From positions 1 to 64,000 of the forward strand of contig CANSMW010000010.1 of NCBI GenBank assembly GCA_947648215.1: a DNA stretch of 64,000 nt, in the 5' to 3' direction. Position 1 is the first letter of the stretch. Each line of letters opens with the position of its first letter. The translations under genes and the position numbers were made by a program. This DNA is from an uncultured Clostridium sp. (GTDB taxonomy: Bacteria > Bacillota > Clostridia > TANB77 > CAG-508). Positions 30,918 to 40,643 of the stretch are shown piece by piece. The notes below the pieces were generated by a model that worked only from the letters and a program-made list of their open reading frames with translations, did no database searches and was not told where the DNA came from.

Positions 30918-31013
30918 GATGAAACAAAAGTTAAAATTACTTACAAAAGAAGGAATTGTTATTGTGGTAATAAGATTTTTATGATATAACCAAATAGATA
31001 GGAGTGCAAAAAA

Positions 31014-31328
31014 ATGAAAAAAATAATAGAAGAAATTGAGAAATTTAATGAGGAACGAGATTGGGATAAGTTCCATTCGCCAGAAAATCTTGCAAAATCA
31101 ATTTGCATAGAAGCAGGAGAATTGTTAGAGTGTTTTCAATGGGATAATCACTATAACAAAGAAGAAGTTTACGAAGAATTAGCAGATGTATTTACTTATT
31201 GCATACAAATGGCAATGAAATTAGAAGTAGACCCAGAAGAAATTATTTTGACTAAGTTAGAAAAGACAAAGAAAAAGTATCCAGTCGAAAAAGCGAAAGG
31301 AGTTCATACCAAATATAATAAATTGTAG
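31014..31328 (+). CDS. MazG-like nucleotide pyrophosphohydrolase
   Basis: A 104-residue small all-alpha NTP pyrophosphatase of the RS21-C6/MazG-like group, which hydrolyses non-canonical or surplus (d)NTPs to monophosphates. EAGELLECF and EELADVFTY provide the EXXE...EXXD metal site. Full length for the family. AGGAG upstream. Its neighbours are other housekeeping or accessory hydrolases. Confidence 0.82.
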   Translation: MKKIIEEIEKFNEERDWDKFHSPENLAKSICIEAGELLECFQWDNHYNKEEVYEELADVFTYCIQMAMKLEVDPEEIILTKLEKTKKKYPVEKAKGVHTKYNKL

Positions 31329-31385
31329 TAACATAGAGAATATAGGATAACCAAAAAAGAAAAGTGAATAAAAAGAGGTGAACCT

Positions 31386-32157
31386 ATGGGTAGGAGTAAA
31401 AAAGAGCGAAATCAAAAACGAAATATGTGGCAAATAATGGTGTCCCTTATTACCATTCTTTGTATGATAGGGTTTGGGTATATAACACAAAACCTAGAAA
31501 TACCAGATAAGAGCCGTAATGTAGAAAATAAAATATCTTCTTTTGTTAATGTCCAAGACTTATCACAAATACCAGAATATGCAGGAAATCCGTATATAGA
31601 AGTAAACGGAAACATACCATACTTTGAAGAAGACGACAACACAACAAAACCTTTTGAAAACTATAGTAATTGGGACAACCTTGGAAGAAGTGGAGTAGCG
31701 TTTGCCAATATTGGTAAAGAAACCATGCCCAAAAAAGGAGAAGAACGTGGTGAAATTGGAAGCGTAAACGACCTTTCTGGTTGGGTACAAAAACGATATG
31801 ATGACAAAATCAAAGACAAATATTTATACAATCGTTGTCATTTAATTGGTTGGCAATTAAGCCGGAGAAAATGCCAACAAACAAAATCTAATTACAGGAA
31901 CAAGATACCTAAATACCCAAGGCATGTTACCATTTGAAAATATGGTAGCCCAGTACATAAAAGACAACCCCAATTATCATGTACTATACCGCGTAACACC
32001 AATATTTGAAGGAGATAACAAACTAGCAAGCGGAGTAGAAATAGAGGCAAAATCGGTAGAAGATAAAGGAGAAGGAATTTGTTTTCATGTGTATTGTTAT
32101 AATGTACAACCAGGAATTATCATTGATTATAAAACAGGAGAAAGTTTTGAAGAATAA
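31386..32157 (+). CDS. Membrane-anchored DNA/RNA non-specific endonuclease, CGG-recoded
   Basis: About 256 residues: an N-terminal membrane helix (about 16-36), then a beta-beta-alpha-Me nuclease domain. NRCHLIGWQLSGENANKQNL and TGTRYLNTQGMLPFENMVA match streptococcal-type secreted nucleases; the motif has RCH where Serratia-type enzymes have DRGH, as is common in this branch. CGG at 31863-31865 (AGC CGG A), read +1, supplies the Gly of SGENAN. It may take part in DNA uptake together with ComEA, or scavenge nucleotides. Confidence 0.85.
31863..31865 (+). other. CGG +1 recoding site in the nuclease gene
   Basis: In-frame AGC CGG A. Read +1 it gives Leu-Ser-Gly-Glu-Asn-Ala-Asn, the conserved continuation of the active-site motif. 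Confidence 0.82.
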
Positions 32158-32170
32158 ACCGAAAAAACGG

Positions 32171-32199
32171 TTGTAAATTAAGAAAAAATAGGATATAAT
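32171..32199 (+). promoter_or_regulatory. Promoter
   Basis: TTGTAA (32171-32176), 17 bases, TATAAT (32194-32199). Confidence 0.65.
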
Positions 32200-32278
32200 G
32201 ACTTCTAGTTAATTCTTGCTACTATGAATCAATAGTAGATTTCCACCATAAAAAATCAAACAAAAGGAGGAAAAAATA

Positions 32279-33004
32279 TTGAATTTAGAAGTGATAAAAG
32301 ATGTATTTCAAAGTATAAAAGATAACAAAAAAGTACAAGGTTTTATGAAGGAACTATCCGAATATTTAGAAAGTAATATAAAAAATAATCTTGAAAATTC
32401 ACGAACACAGAACCTTCCCATTATAGAAAGTATATTAAAAGGGAAACAAGTAGCAACAGGAAATGAAAATGCGATTCGATTTGGTGAAAGAGATACCATA
32501 CTGGCATATGCAAAAGAAAATGAAAAGAAGGAACTATATTTTGTAAAAGACAATAAAAAAGTGTATTGGAAAAATAATGAAAGGCATTATAATTTAGAAG
32601 CATACACGATATTTAAAGTACAAGACGGTAAAATAGAAGAAATGGAAATCAATAAGCAAGATATGCCAAAAAACATACAAGTAAACGATGTGTGTTTTTT
32701 GGAAAATGGAGAATATGTAGTAGATACTCTTGCAACAAAAGAATTACAAACAGCCATAAACAATATGGCAAATGACATATTAGAAAAACAAGAAAACAAT
32801 TTAGAAAACCACCGAAAAGAAGGGCATGAATATTTAGTAACAGAAGAAGTAGGAAATAACCGATTTTTAAGAGACATCACACAAAATTCCAAAACAGAAT
32901 TTGAAGAGGTTGATATCCCAGAAGAGATAATACAAGACGCTACACAAGGCATGATGTTGAAATATATAAACGGCAGATATGAGATAAAAAACAAAGAGGA
33001 ATGA
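32279..33004 (+). CDS. Hypothetical protein, 241 residues
   Basis: Not recognised. It starts at TTG with a perfect AGGAGG at the right distance, has its own promoter and terminator, and has normal codon use, so it is a real gene. Soluble, acidic and Lys/Glu/Asn-rich, without signal or membrane helix. The N-terminal 60 residues look helical. It sits just before the restriction-modification operon but is transcribed separately. Confidence 0.6.
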   Translation: MNLEVIKDVFQSIKDNKKVQGFMKELSEYLESNIKNNLENSRTQNLPIIESILKGKQVATGNENAIRFGERDTILAYAKENEKKELYFVKDNKKVYWKNNERHYNLEAYTIFKVQDGKIEEMEINKQDMPKNIQVNDVCFLENGEYVVDTLATKELQTAINNMANDILEKQENNLENHRKEGHEYLVTEEVGNNRFLRDITQNSKTEFEEVDIPEEIIQDATQGMMLKYINGRYEIKNKEE

Positions 33005-33057
33005 TAAGTATACAATAAACAAAGTGTAACGAAATAGAATGAAATTAGTTAGATAAT

Positions 33058-33100
33058 AAAAAATCGTAATGATCGGACAGGTAATTACGATTTTTTTTGA
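33058..33100 (+). terminator. Intrinsic terminator
   Basis: AAAAATCGTAAT and ATTACGATTTTTTTT around GATCGGACAGGTA. Confidence 0.85.
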
Positions 33101-33149
33101 AGTAATAAAATGTAGTCTAGCGGAAAAATGGAAAAAACGACAAATTTCG

Positions 33150-33178
33150 TTGAAAAATGACAAGAATTATGGTATAAA
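33150..33178 (+). promoter_or_regulatory. Promoter of the hsd operon
   Basis: TTGAAA (33150-33155), 17 bases, TATAAA (33173-33178). Confidence 0.6.
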
Positions 33179-33213
33179 AAAGAGAGAGAAGAATAAAAAA
33201 AGAGGAAAAGAAA

Positions 33214-34668
33214 ATGAATAATGAAATGAAAAGTGTGATTGATCGAATTTGGACAAACTTTTGGGAAGGTGGGGTAACAAATCCACTGACTGTAATAGAA
33301 CAAATTACCTATTTACTATTTATAAAAGGATTAGATGAAATAGAAATTTCTTATGAAAAGAATGAGCTTTTTTTAGGAACTATGAAAAAAAGGATTTTTG
33401 ATGAAAAACATCAAGATTGTAGGTGGAGTATATTTAAAGACTATCCAGCACAAAGAATGTTTAACCTCATGCAAGAAAAAGTATTTCCATTTATAAAGAG
33501 TTTAGGAAACAACCAAGAATCTAATTATGCCAAATATATGCAAGACGCAATATTCATTATACCAACTCCTATTATGTTAGAAAGAGTAGTAACGGCAATG
33601 GATAAATTAGAAATGAAAGATAGAGATACCAAAGGAGATATATATGAATATCTATTAGCCAAACTAAACCAAGCAGGAGTAAATGGGCAATTCCGAACAC
33701 CAAGGCACATTATAAAAATGATGGTAACACTCATGAAACCAATGCCAAAAGATGTGGTTCTTGACCCAGCATGTGGAACAGCAGGATTTTTAGTAGAAGC
33801 AGGAGAATATTTGAGAGCCCACAATAAGGAGTTGTTTTTATCGGAAGAACAAATGGAACATTTTAATAATACGATGTTTTATGGGTTCGATATGGATCGA
33901 ACCATGCTTCGTATTGGAGCAATGAATTTAATGCAACATGGAATTGAAAATCCCAATATCATGTATAAAGATTCGTTATCAGAAGATAACGAAGAAAGTA
34001 AAAAATATACGTTAGTGCTAGCAAATCCACCATTTAAAGGGGCAATTGATAGTGAAAGAACGGCAAAAGATTTATTGGCGGTTACCAAAACCAAGAAAAC
34101 GGAATTGTTATTTTTAGCACTATTTTTAAGAAGTTTAAAGATTGGGGGAAGATGTGCGTCAATTATACCAGATGGAGTGCTATTTGGCAGTTCAAATGCA
34201 CATAAGCAAATACGAAAAGAAATCATCGAGCACCATAAGTTAGAGGCTATTATATCAATGCCAAGCGGAGTGTTTAAGCCATATGCGGGAGTTTCTACAG
34301 CAATTATGATATTTACAAAAACAACAACAGGAGGAACCGATAAGGTATGGTTTTATGATATGAGTGCAGATGGGTTTAGCTTAGATGACCAAAGGCAACC
34401 AGTAAATCAAAACGATATACCAGATATTATTGAGAGATTTCATAATAGGGAATCGGAAGAAGAACAAAATAGAAGTAGAACCGAAAAATCTTTCTTTGTG
34501 CCAAAAGAAGAGATTGTAGAAAATGATTATGATTTATCGATTAATAAGTATAAGGAAATTGTAATAGAAAAAAAAGAATACGAAAAGCCAGAAGTTATTT
34601 TGAAAAGAGTAATTGAAATGGAAAATGAAATTGGGCAAAAATTGAAAAAGTTAGAGGAAATGTTGTAA
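33214..34668 (+). CDS. hsdM: Type I restriction-modification methyltransferase subunit
   Basis: A 484-residue N6-adenine methyltransferase. The N-terminal HsdM helical domain is followed by the SAM site VLDPACGTAGF (about 188-198) and the catalytic NPPF (about 271-274). M2S methylates, and R2M2S cuts unmodified DNA. Its stop codon shares a base with the hsdS start (TAATG), so M and S are translationally coupled. No in-frame CGG. Confidence 0.95.
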   Translation: MNNEMKSVIDRIWTNFWEGGVTNPLTVIEQITYLLFIKGLDEIEISYEKNELFLGTMKKRIFDEKHQDCRWSIFKDYPAQRMFNLMQEKVFPFIKSLGNNQESNYAKYMQDAIFIIPTPIMLERVVTAMDKLEMKDRDTKGDIYEYLLAKLNQAGVNGQFRTPRHIIKMMVTLMKPMPKDVVLDPACGTAGFLVEAGEYLRAHNKELFLSEEQMEHFNNTMFYGFDMDRTMLRIGAMNLMQHGIENPNIMYKDSLSEDNEESKKYTLVLANPPFKGAIDSERTAKDLLAVTKTKKTELLFLALFLRSLKIGGRCASIIPDGVLFGSSNAHKQIRKEIIEHHKLEAIISMPSGVFKPYAGVSTAIMIFTKTTTGGTDKVWFYDMSADGFSLDDQRQPVNQNDIPDIIERFHNRESEEEQNRSRTEKSFFVPKEEIVENDYDLSINKYKEIVIEKKEYEKPEVILKRVIEMENEIGQKLKKLEEML

Positions 34669-35843
34669 TGGAGAAAATGAGATTAGAAAACCTAGAATGT
34701 TTTATATCCGATGGGAATTATTCATCTAAATATCCTCGCAATGATGAATTTTTAGATGAAGGAGTACCATTCATTAGATGTAATAATTTTAAAAATAATA
34801 CTATTATAAAAAAAGAAATGTATTATATTTCAAAGGAAAAACATGCGACATTATTAAAGGGTCATGTAAAAGAAGGAGATATTTTAATCACAACGAGAGG
34901 AAGTTTGGGAGAAGTAGCAATAGTACCGAAAGAATATGAAAATGCTAATATAAATGCGCAAATTGTCCTTTTAAGAGTAAATAGTGAAAAAATATATAAT
35001 AGATATTTAATGTGGGAATTAAAGTCTCCTAATGTACAAAATCAAATAATAAGAAATAAGACAGGAACAACATTACAACAGTTACCAATTAATAGATTAA
35101 AAGGGATTGAAATTAGTCTTGAAAAGGATATTCAAAAGCAAATTAGTATTGCAAATAAACTAGACAAAATTCAAGAAATAATAGATACAAGAAAAATGCA
35201 AATTGAAGAATTAGATAAACTAATCAAATCTCAGTTTGTCGAGATGTTTCAGAGTGGAAGTTATCCAAAAGAAGAATTAGGAAAGTTATGTGATGTAAGG
35301 GATGGAACACACGATTCACCTAAATATTTGGAAGAATCGGGGTATAAATTTATTACATCAAAAAATATCATAAATAGTGAAATTGATTTTTCAGAGGTAA
35401 AATACATTTCTAAACAAGATTATGATAGATTTAATACTAGATCTAAGGTTAATTATGGAGATATATTGATGCCAATGATTGGAACAATAGGAAAGCCAAT
35501 AATTATAAATATTCCTGATGATGAAATTGATTTTGCAATAAAAAATGTAGCTTTAATTAAATTTTTAGATAATTCGCAAGTTACTAATATTTATATAAAG
35601 AATTTATTTGATTCGGACTATTTTGAAAATGCGATTTTGCAGAATAAAAGAGGTGGAACACAAAAATTTATAGCATTATCAGATATAAGAAAAATGCAAA
35701 TTGAAATACCACCAATAGAATTACAAGAACAATTTGAACAAAAATTTCAACAAATCGATAAACAGAAATTTAAGTTACAAAAGAGCCTAGAAGAAATGGA
35801 GATATTACAAGAGAGTTTAATGGATAAGTATTTTGGGGAATAG
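34668..35843 (+). CDS. hsdS: Type I restriction-modification specificity subunit
   Basis: A 391-residue DNA recognition subunit. It has two target recognition domains, each followed by a helical spacer (LDKIQEIIDTRKMQIEELDK near 165 and the C-terminal FQQIDKQKFKLQKSLEEME), the usual pseudo-twofold layout. Each TRD ends in the typical L-(I/P)-x-(I/L)-(E/P)-x-P/S-(I/L)-E block. Recognition sequence cannot be predicted. Compare the orphan HsdS-like protein at 46139. Confidence 0.93.
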   Translation: MEKMRLENLECFISDGNYSSKYPRNDEFLDEGVPFIRCNNFKNNTIIKKEMYYISKEKHATLLKGHVKEGDILITTRGSLGEVAIVPKEYENANINAQIVLLRVNSEKIYNRYLMWELKSPNVQNQIIRNKTGTTLQQLPINRLKGIEISLEKDIQKQISIANKLDKIQEIIDTRKMQIEELDKLIKSQFVEMFQSGSYPKEELGKLCDVRDGTHDSPKYLEESGYKFITSKNIINSEIDFSEVKYISKQDYDRFNTRSKVNYGDILMPMIGTIGKPIIINIPDDEIDFAIKNVALIKFLDNSQVTNIYIKNLFDSDYFENAILQNKRGGTQKFIALSDIRKMQIEIPPIELQEQFEQKFQQIDKQKFKLQKSLEEMEILQESLMDKYFGE

Positions 35844-35867
35844 ATATAGTAAAATAGGGAGTAGTAT

Positions 35868-38800
35868 ATGTCAAATTTTGAGTTTTTGAAAGAGAATAGA
35901 ATATTTCATAGTTTTTCGGAGGCAGCTTGTGAGGCGGAGAGAGGAATTGGGCTAGATACAGTTACTTGTAGTATATTATGTAGAAGAGCGTTGGAGTTAG
36001 GGGTAAAGTGGCTGTATGCGAATGATAATGACTTAAAAGTACCTTATCAGAGTAACTTGTCCGCATTGGTGCATGATATTACGTTTAAAAATATTGTAGA
36101 TGAAAAATTGTTAAAACAAATTGAATATATTATAAAACTAGGCAATTATGCGGTACATAATAATAAGAAAATAGCTAGAGAAGAGGCAGTTTTGGCTTTA
36201 CGATACTTGTATAATTTCATGAGTTGGATTGCCTATTGTTATTCAGACTATTTTGAAGAAAAGGAATTTGATGAAGAGATTTTACCACATCATTGTATTT
36301 TATATCATAGCCTACCACAACCAGTAACCTCCTTTGAACAGTTAGGCAAAAACGATGAAAAAATAGAAGAAGTAAGAAGAAAAAATAAAACACAAAGAGA
36401 TGAATTAACCAAAAAACGTGAACACAAAAAGGAAATCTATCATTTTGAAGCAAAAGGTATTTCAGAAGAAGAAACAAGAAAACGATATATTGATGTAGAA
36501 TTAAAACTAGCAGGCTGGGAATTTAAAGAAGATATTAGAGAAGAACTAACATTATCTGGAATGCCAAACAATACCAAAACAGGAAAAGCAGATTATGTGC
36601 TATTTGGAAAAAATGCCTTACCACTTGCCGTAATTGAAGCAAAAAGAACCAGCATTGACCCACGTGTGGGGCGAACTCAAGCCAAATTATACGCTGATTG
36701 TTTAGAACAACAATACCATCAACGACCAGTCATTTATTATACAAATGGTTTTGAAATTTACATGTGGGACGATGTAGATTACCCACCAAGAAAAGTATCA
36801 GGTTTTTATACACAAGACGAATTACAACGATTAATCAATCGAAGAAAAAACAAGAAAAATTTAGAACATATCTTTGTAGATGATAAAATAACAGACCGTG
36901 AATATCAATTAGAAGCTATTAAACGTGTTTGTGATGCCTTTGAGGAAGGTCATAGAAAGGCATTACTAGTAATGGCAACTGGTACCGGAAAAACCAGAAC
37001 TGCCATATCCATTGTAGATGTACTAACTCGGGAACGAATGGGTAAAAAATGTGCTATTTTTAGCAGACAGAAAGGTTTTAGTAAAACAAGCCAAAAACAA
37101 TTTTACAAAACTATTGCCAGACATGTCTTCTTGTAACTTAACAACTACAAAAGAAAATCCAGAAGAAGCAAGGATTGTCTTTTCCACTTATCCAACCATG
37201 ATGAATGCTATTGATAATACCAAAAATAAGAAAGGAAACAAACTATTTACACCAGGACATTTTGACTTAATTATTGTCGATGAGGCACATAGAAGTATTT
37301 ATAAAAAATACCAAGCAATCTTCGACTACTTTGATGGATTAATTGTAGGATTAACTGCAACTCCAAGGAATGATGTGGACAAAAATACCTATCGCTTTTT
37401 TGAAATTGAAAATGATGTACCAACCTTTGCCTATGAATATGAACAAGCAGTAAAGGAAGAACATTTAGTAGAATACCATTCCATTAAAACCACTACTAAT
37501 TTTATGGATAGAGGAATTAAATATGAAGAACTAACAGAAGAAGAAAAAGAAGAATACGAAAATACCTTCACCGATGAAAACGATAATATGCCAGAAGAAA
37601 TAGAAGCCTCTGCTATTAACTCATGGCTCTTTAACCGAGATACCATTAAACAATTATTAGAACTATTAATGAAAAAAGGATTAAAAGTAGAAGGTGGGGA
37701 CAAGCTTCGGAAAAACCATTATATTTGCCAAAAAGCATGATCATGCTGAAAAAATTGTAGAAATTTTTAATGAATTATATCCACAATACAAAGGCGAATT
37801 TGCACAAGTAATTGACAACCATGTAGAATATAGAGAAGAGTTAATTGAACACTTTTCCATCAAGCAAGATTTACCACAAATTGCCGTATCGGTGGATATG
37901 TTAGATACTGGTGTAGACATACCAGAAATTTTAAACTTAGTATTTTTCAAACCAGTAAAATCAAAAGTGAAATTTTGGCAAATGATCGGAAGAGGTACAA
38001 GACCTTGTAAAAACTTATTTGGAATAGGACAACATAAAAAAGAATTTTACGTATTTGACTATTGTAAGAACTTTGAATTCTTCTCAGAAAATCCAAAAGG
38101 TATCGAATCTACCTCACAAATTAGTCTTACTGAAAAAATATATAGTCGCAAACTAGAATTAATTGTGGAATTGCAAAATATGAAATATCAAGTAGATGAA
38201 AACTACAAAAATTACCGAGAAGAATTAATACAAGAATTAATCACACAAATAAAGAACCTAAACAAAGAAAGTTTTACCGTAAGAGCAGTAGCCCATTACA
38301 TCGAACACTTTTCCCAAAGAGAAAACTGGAACCATATATATGCTACCGATTTTATGGACATCAAAGATAACATCCTTCCATTATTAATAGGAGAAAATGA
38401 ACAAGAAGAAGCCAAAAGATTTGACAACTTACTATATGCTCTACAAATTAAAAAAATAAAAAAGGAAAGCAAGACAAAATACGAAAACAGCATCATCGAA
38501 ATTGCACAAAAACTAGAGGGATTAGGAACCATACCACAAGTTGTTAAAAAACAAGAATTAATTGTAAAAATAGCTGAAACTGATTATATAAGACAAGCAA
38601 ATTTTTGGGAAATAGAAGAAATTCGAGTACAACTACGAGATTTCATACAATTATTAGACCAAGATATATGGCATTTACCAACTGATACCGATTTTGCAGA
38701 TACCTTAACCGAGATTGATGAAGAAGAAATAACCCTTTCTTCTGGCAATAATTTTACTAATTACAAAAAGAAACTAGAAAAATACGTAAACGGAAATTTA

Positions 38801-39220
38801 GACAATAGTATTATTTGGAAAATAAAGCATAATATTGTACTAACACAAATGGAAAAACAAAATTTGGAAAAAATACTATTTGAAGAATTAGGAAGTAATC
38901 AAGAGTATGTAAGTGCTTACGGAAATACAAGTGTTATAAAAACAGTAAGAAATATTGTGGGGTTAGATCCATCTGTTGCAAAGGAAATTTTCTATAAATA
39001 TATCAATGAAAATCGATTTAACACAAAACAAATTGAATTTGTAAAATTGATAATGGAATATGTTATACAAAATGGAACCATCGAAATGGAAAAATTAACA
39101 AAGCAACCATTTAAAACATTAGGACAAGTATATGACTTATTTGGAAATAACATAGCTGATTTCCAAAAAATAAAAAAAGACCTTGAAGAGATTAACCAAA
39201 ATACTGAAAAATTAGCATAA
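35868..39220 (+). CDS. hsdR: Type I restriction endonuclease subunit R, doubly CGG-recoded
   Basis: About 1,116 residues. Order: DUF4145-like N-terminus, nuclease core (DYVLFG...AVIEAKR), then SF2 translocase with MATGTGKTRTA (about 368), VDEAHRS, GLTATPRND and IGRGTRP. CGG at 37029-37031 (codon 388, ACT CGG G), read +1, gives TGNEWVKNVLFLADRKVLVKQ, exactly the family sequence; the unshifted frame stays open for 36 more codons but encodes nonsense. CGG at 37708-37710 (CTT CGG A), read +1, gives KLGKTIIFAKKHDHAE. With both shifts the protein is complete. Confidence 0.93.
37029..37031 (+). other. CGG +1 recoding site 1 in hsdR
   Basis: In-frame ACT CGG G. Read +1 it gives Thr-Gly-Asn-Glu-Trp-Val-Lys-Asn-Val-Leu-Phe, the standard HsdR motif Ia region. 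Confidence 0.85.
37708..37710 (+). other. CGG +1 recoding site 2 in hsdR
   Basis: In-frame CTT CGG A in the frame entered at site 1. Read +1 it gives Lys-Leu-Gly-Lys-Thr-Ile-Ile-Phe-Ala. Confidence 0.85.
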
Positions 39221-39235
39221 TAGGAGGAAAGTAAT

Positions 39236-39589
39236 ATGCAAAATATATTTATAGAATACCCAAAATGTTCTACCTGTAAAAAAGCTAAAAAATGGTTAGA
39301 AGAAAATGGAATTGACTTTGTAGAGCGAAATATCGTAACACAAACACCAACCGTAGAAGAACTAACCAAATGGATTAAGGAAAGCAAATATGATATAAAA
39401 AAATGGTTTAATACCAGTGGGCTAAAATACAAAGAATTAAATCTAAAAGAAAAACTAACCACCATGACACAAAAAGAAAAAATAGAATTACTAGCAAGTG
39501 ATGGTATGCTAATAAAAAGGCCCATTCTCCTGTCAGATAAAGGAATTTTAATAGGATTCAAACAAGAAATGTGGGAAATAATGAAATAA
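39236..39589 (+). CDS. Spx/ArsC-family thioredoxin-fold protein
   Basis: A 117-residue protein with CSTC (residues 11-14) near the N-terminus and the family's KRPILLSDKGILIGF near the C-terminus. That places it with ArsC/Spx/YffB-like proteins: glutaredoxin-type reductases, or redox-sensing RNA polymerase regulators. The CxxC and length allow either. It follows hsdR by 15 bases with AGGAGG, so it is in the same transcript, probably by chance. Confidence 0.75.
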   Translation: MQNIFIEYPKCSTCKKAKKWLEENGIDFVERNIVTQTPTVEELTKWIKESKYDIKKWFNTSGLKYKELNLKEKLTTMTQKEKIELLASDGMLIKRPILLSDKGILIGFKQEMWEIMK

Positions 39590-39593
39590 TCGT

Positions 39594-39631
39594 TGTTTTA
39601 GGGTAATATGATTTCATATTACCCTAAAACA
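39594..39631. terminator. Bidirectional terminator overlapping a stop codon
   Basis: TGTTTTAGGGTAATATGA and its complement form a perfect 17-base-pair stem. It ends the hsd operon, and its stem contains the stop codon (39619-39621) of the convergent M14 peptidase gene. Confidence 0.85.
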
Positions 39632-39727
39632 GCCCCCAGTAATAAAATACCTAAATTATCACGATAAATCTCATTAAACTGCGAAATTGGAAGAGGGTTT
39701 TCTCCAAAACCTGCCTCAATGGTATAA

Positions 39728-39730
39728 CCG
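39728..39730 (-). other. CGG +1 recoding site 2 in the M14 gene
   Basis: In-frame CCT CGG T in the frame entered at site 1. Read +1 it gives Pro-Gly-Tyr-Thr-Ile-Glu, carrying the catalytic Glu. Confidence 0.82.
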
Positions 39731-40052
39731 AGGTAAATTGTAATTTTGAATAAACCAATCCTTATATCCAGCAAAGCTAGAATTATAAGGAGTATCCGCA
39801 AGAACATAGCCACTAACTTCCGAAAAACGCTCACCAATATAATAAGATTGTTCTGGCAAATAATCTTGAAATTTCCAATAAATTTCTTTGCCTTGTGTAT
39901 GATAAGCAAGCACCAAACGAAACGAATGAGAAAGCGTATAATCATAAACAGCTAGTGCCTCGGGTTCTGTTAAAGGACCAAACCCAACAAAATCACGAGG
40001 AGCAGGAGAAGTAAACCCTTGTGCATATTTAATTTCTTTTGCCTTTTCCCAC

Positions 40053-40055
40053 CCG
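40053..40055 (-). other. CGG +1 recoding site 1 in the M14 gene
   Basis: In-frame GCA CGG G. Read +1 it gives Phe-Pro-Ala-Gly-Trp-Glu, the conserved run after the substrate-binding Arg/Asn region. Confidence 0.82.
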
Positions 40056-40350
40056 TGCAGGAAATTGTAAGTTTAAATCCACAGCATTTAAATTCGCTTT
40101 CCAACCATCTGGAAATGGAATGGTTGCAAACGAATCCGCAATTTTTTTAGCTCTTAAAAAGGCAGAGGAATCCTTAGGCAAATTACCAGTTACCAAATCC
40201 ACGCCATCTGGATTTACCATAGGGCATAAGTGAATCGTAACCTCATGTAATAAATTTCGAACCGAAATGCCAAGTAGATTGGAATCGAAAACATAGGATT
40301 CTGCCATATTTTCAATAAACTTCATTAAAACCGGAGTGGTAATCCACTCA

Positions 40351-40375
40351 TTTGTATGTATACATCAGTTACACT
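40351..40375. other. Left attachment junction
   Basis: Host sequence CTCATT ends at the TT core (40351-40352), and element sequence TGTATGTATACATCAG begins. GTATGTATAC is a partial palindrome next to the core, as expected for an integrase arm site. Confidence 0.75.
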
Positions 40376-40643
40376 ATACTTAAAACACAAGGGAGAGTAA
40401 GAAAGAAATAAATTAAGTAGAACTTGTTAAAATAGAAGCAAGTTTTATTTTTTTGTAATTTTAACACTAGCAGAAGCCATAAGTCAATAGGATTTATTTT
40501 TATAGAAGTAACAAAAGAATATGGAGCAGATAAATTATATATATATATTTATTTAAAAAATTATATATAGATATAACTTGTAAATACCAATATATCAATA
40601 CTTTTATGGATTTTAGGTTTAAAAAATTTTAGGGGGATTTAAA
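40353..40643 (+). other. Non-coding left end of the element
   Basis: About 290 bases of very AT-rich DNA before the replication gene. GAACTTGTTAAAATAG and CAAGTTTTATTTTTTT (near 40420-40455) can form a weak terminator. ATATATATATATTTATTT-like runs near 40540 could be an easily melted region. No ORF with a ribosome binding site was found. Confidence 0.45.

Larger units (their letters stand above)
39619..40352 (-). pseudogene. C-terminal part of M14 zinc peptidase (YqgT-like), interrupted and doubly CGG-recoded
   Basis: Reading leftward from the element border, this encodes NEWITTPVLMKFIENMAESY, CPMVNPDGVDL, the zinc ligand region AYHTQGKEI and the catalytic Glu of TIEAGFGENPLP. That is the M14 carboxypeptidase fold close to gamma-D-glutamyl-L-diamino acid endopeptidases of spore-formers. 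CGG at 40053-40055 (GCA CGG G) gives QFPAGWEKAKE when read +1, and CGG at 39728-39730 (CCT CGG T) gives NLPGYTIEAGFG. The first 63 residues lie at 48880-49070 beyond the element. Not expressible as one protein unless the element leaves. Confidence 0.85.

Noticed and set aside
37051..37062. Homopolymer error in hsdR at the T run
   Set aside because: The frame switch is better placed at CGG 37029, which recovers the standard HsdR sequence TGNEWVKNVLFLADR without any change at the T run.
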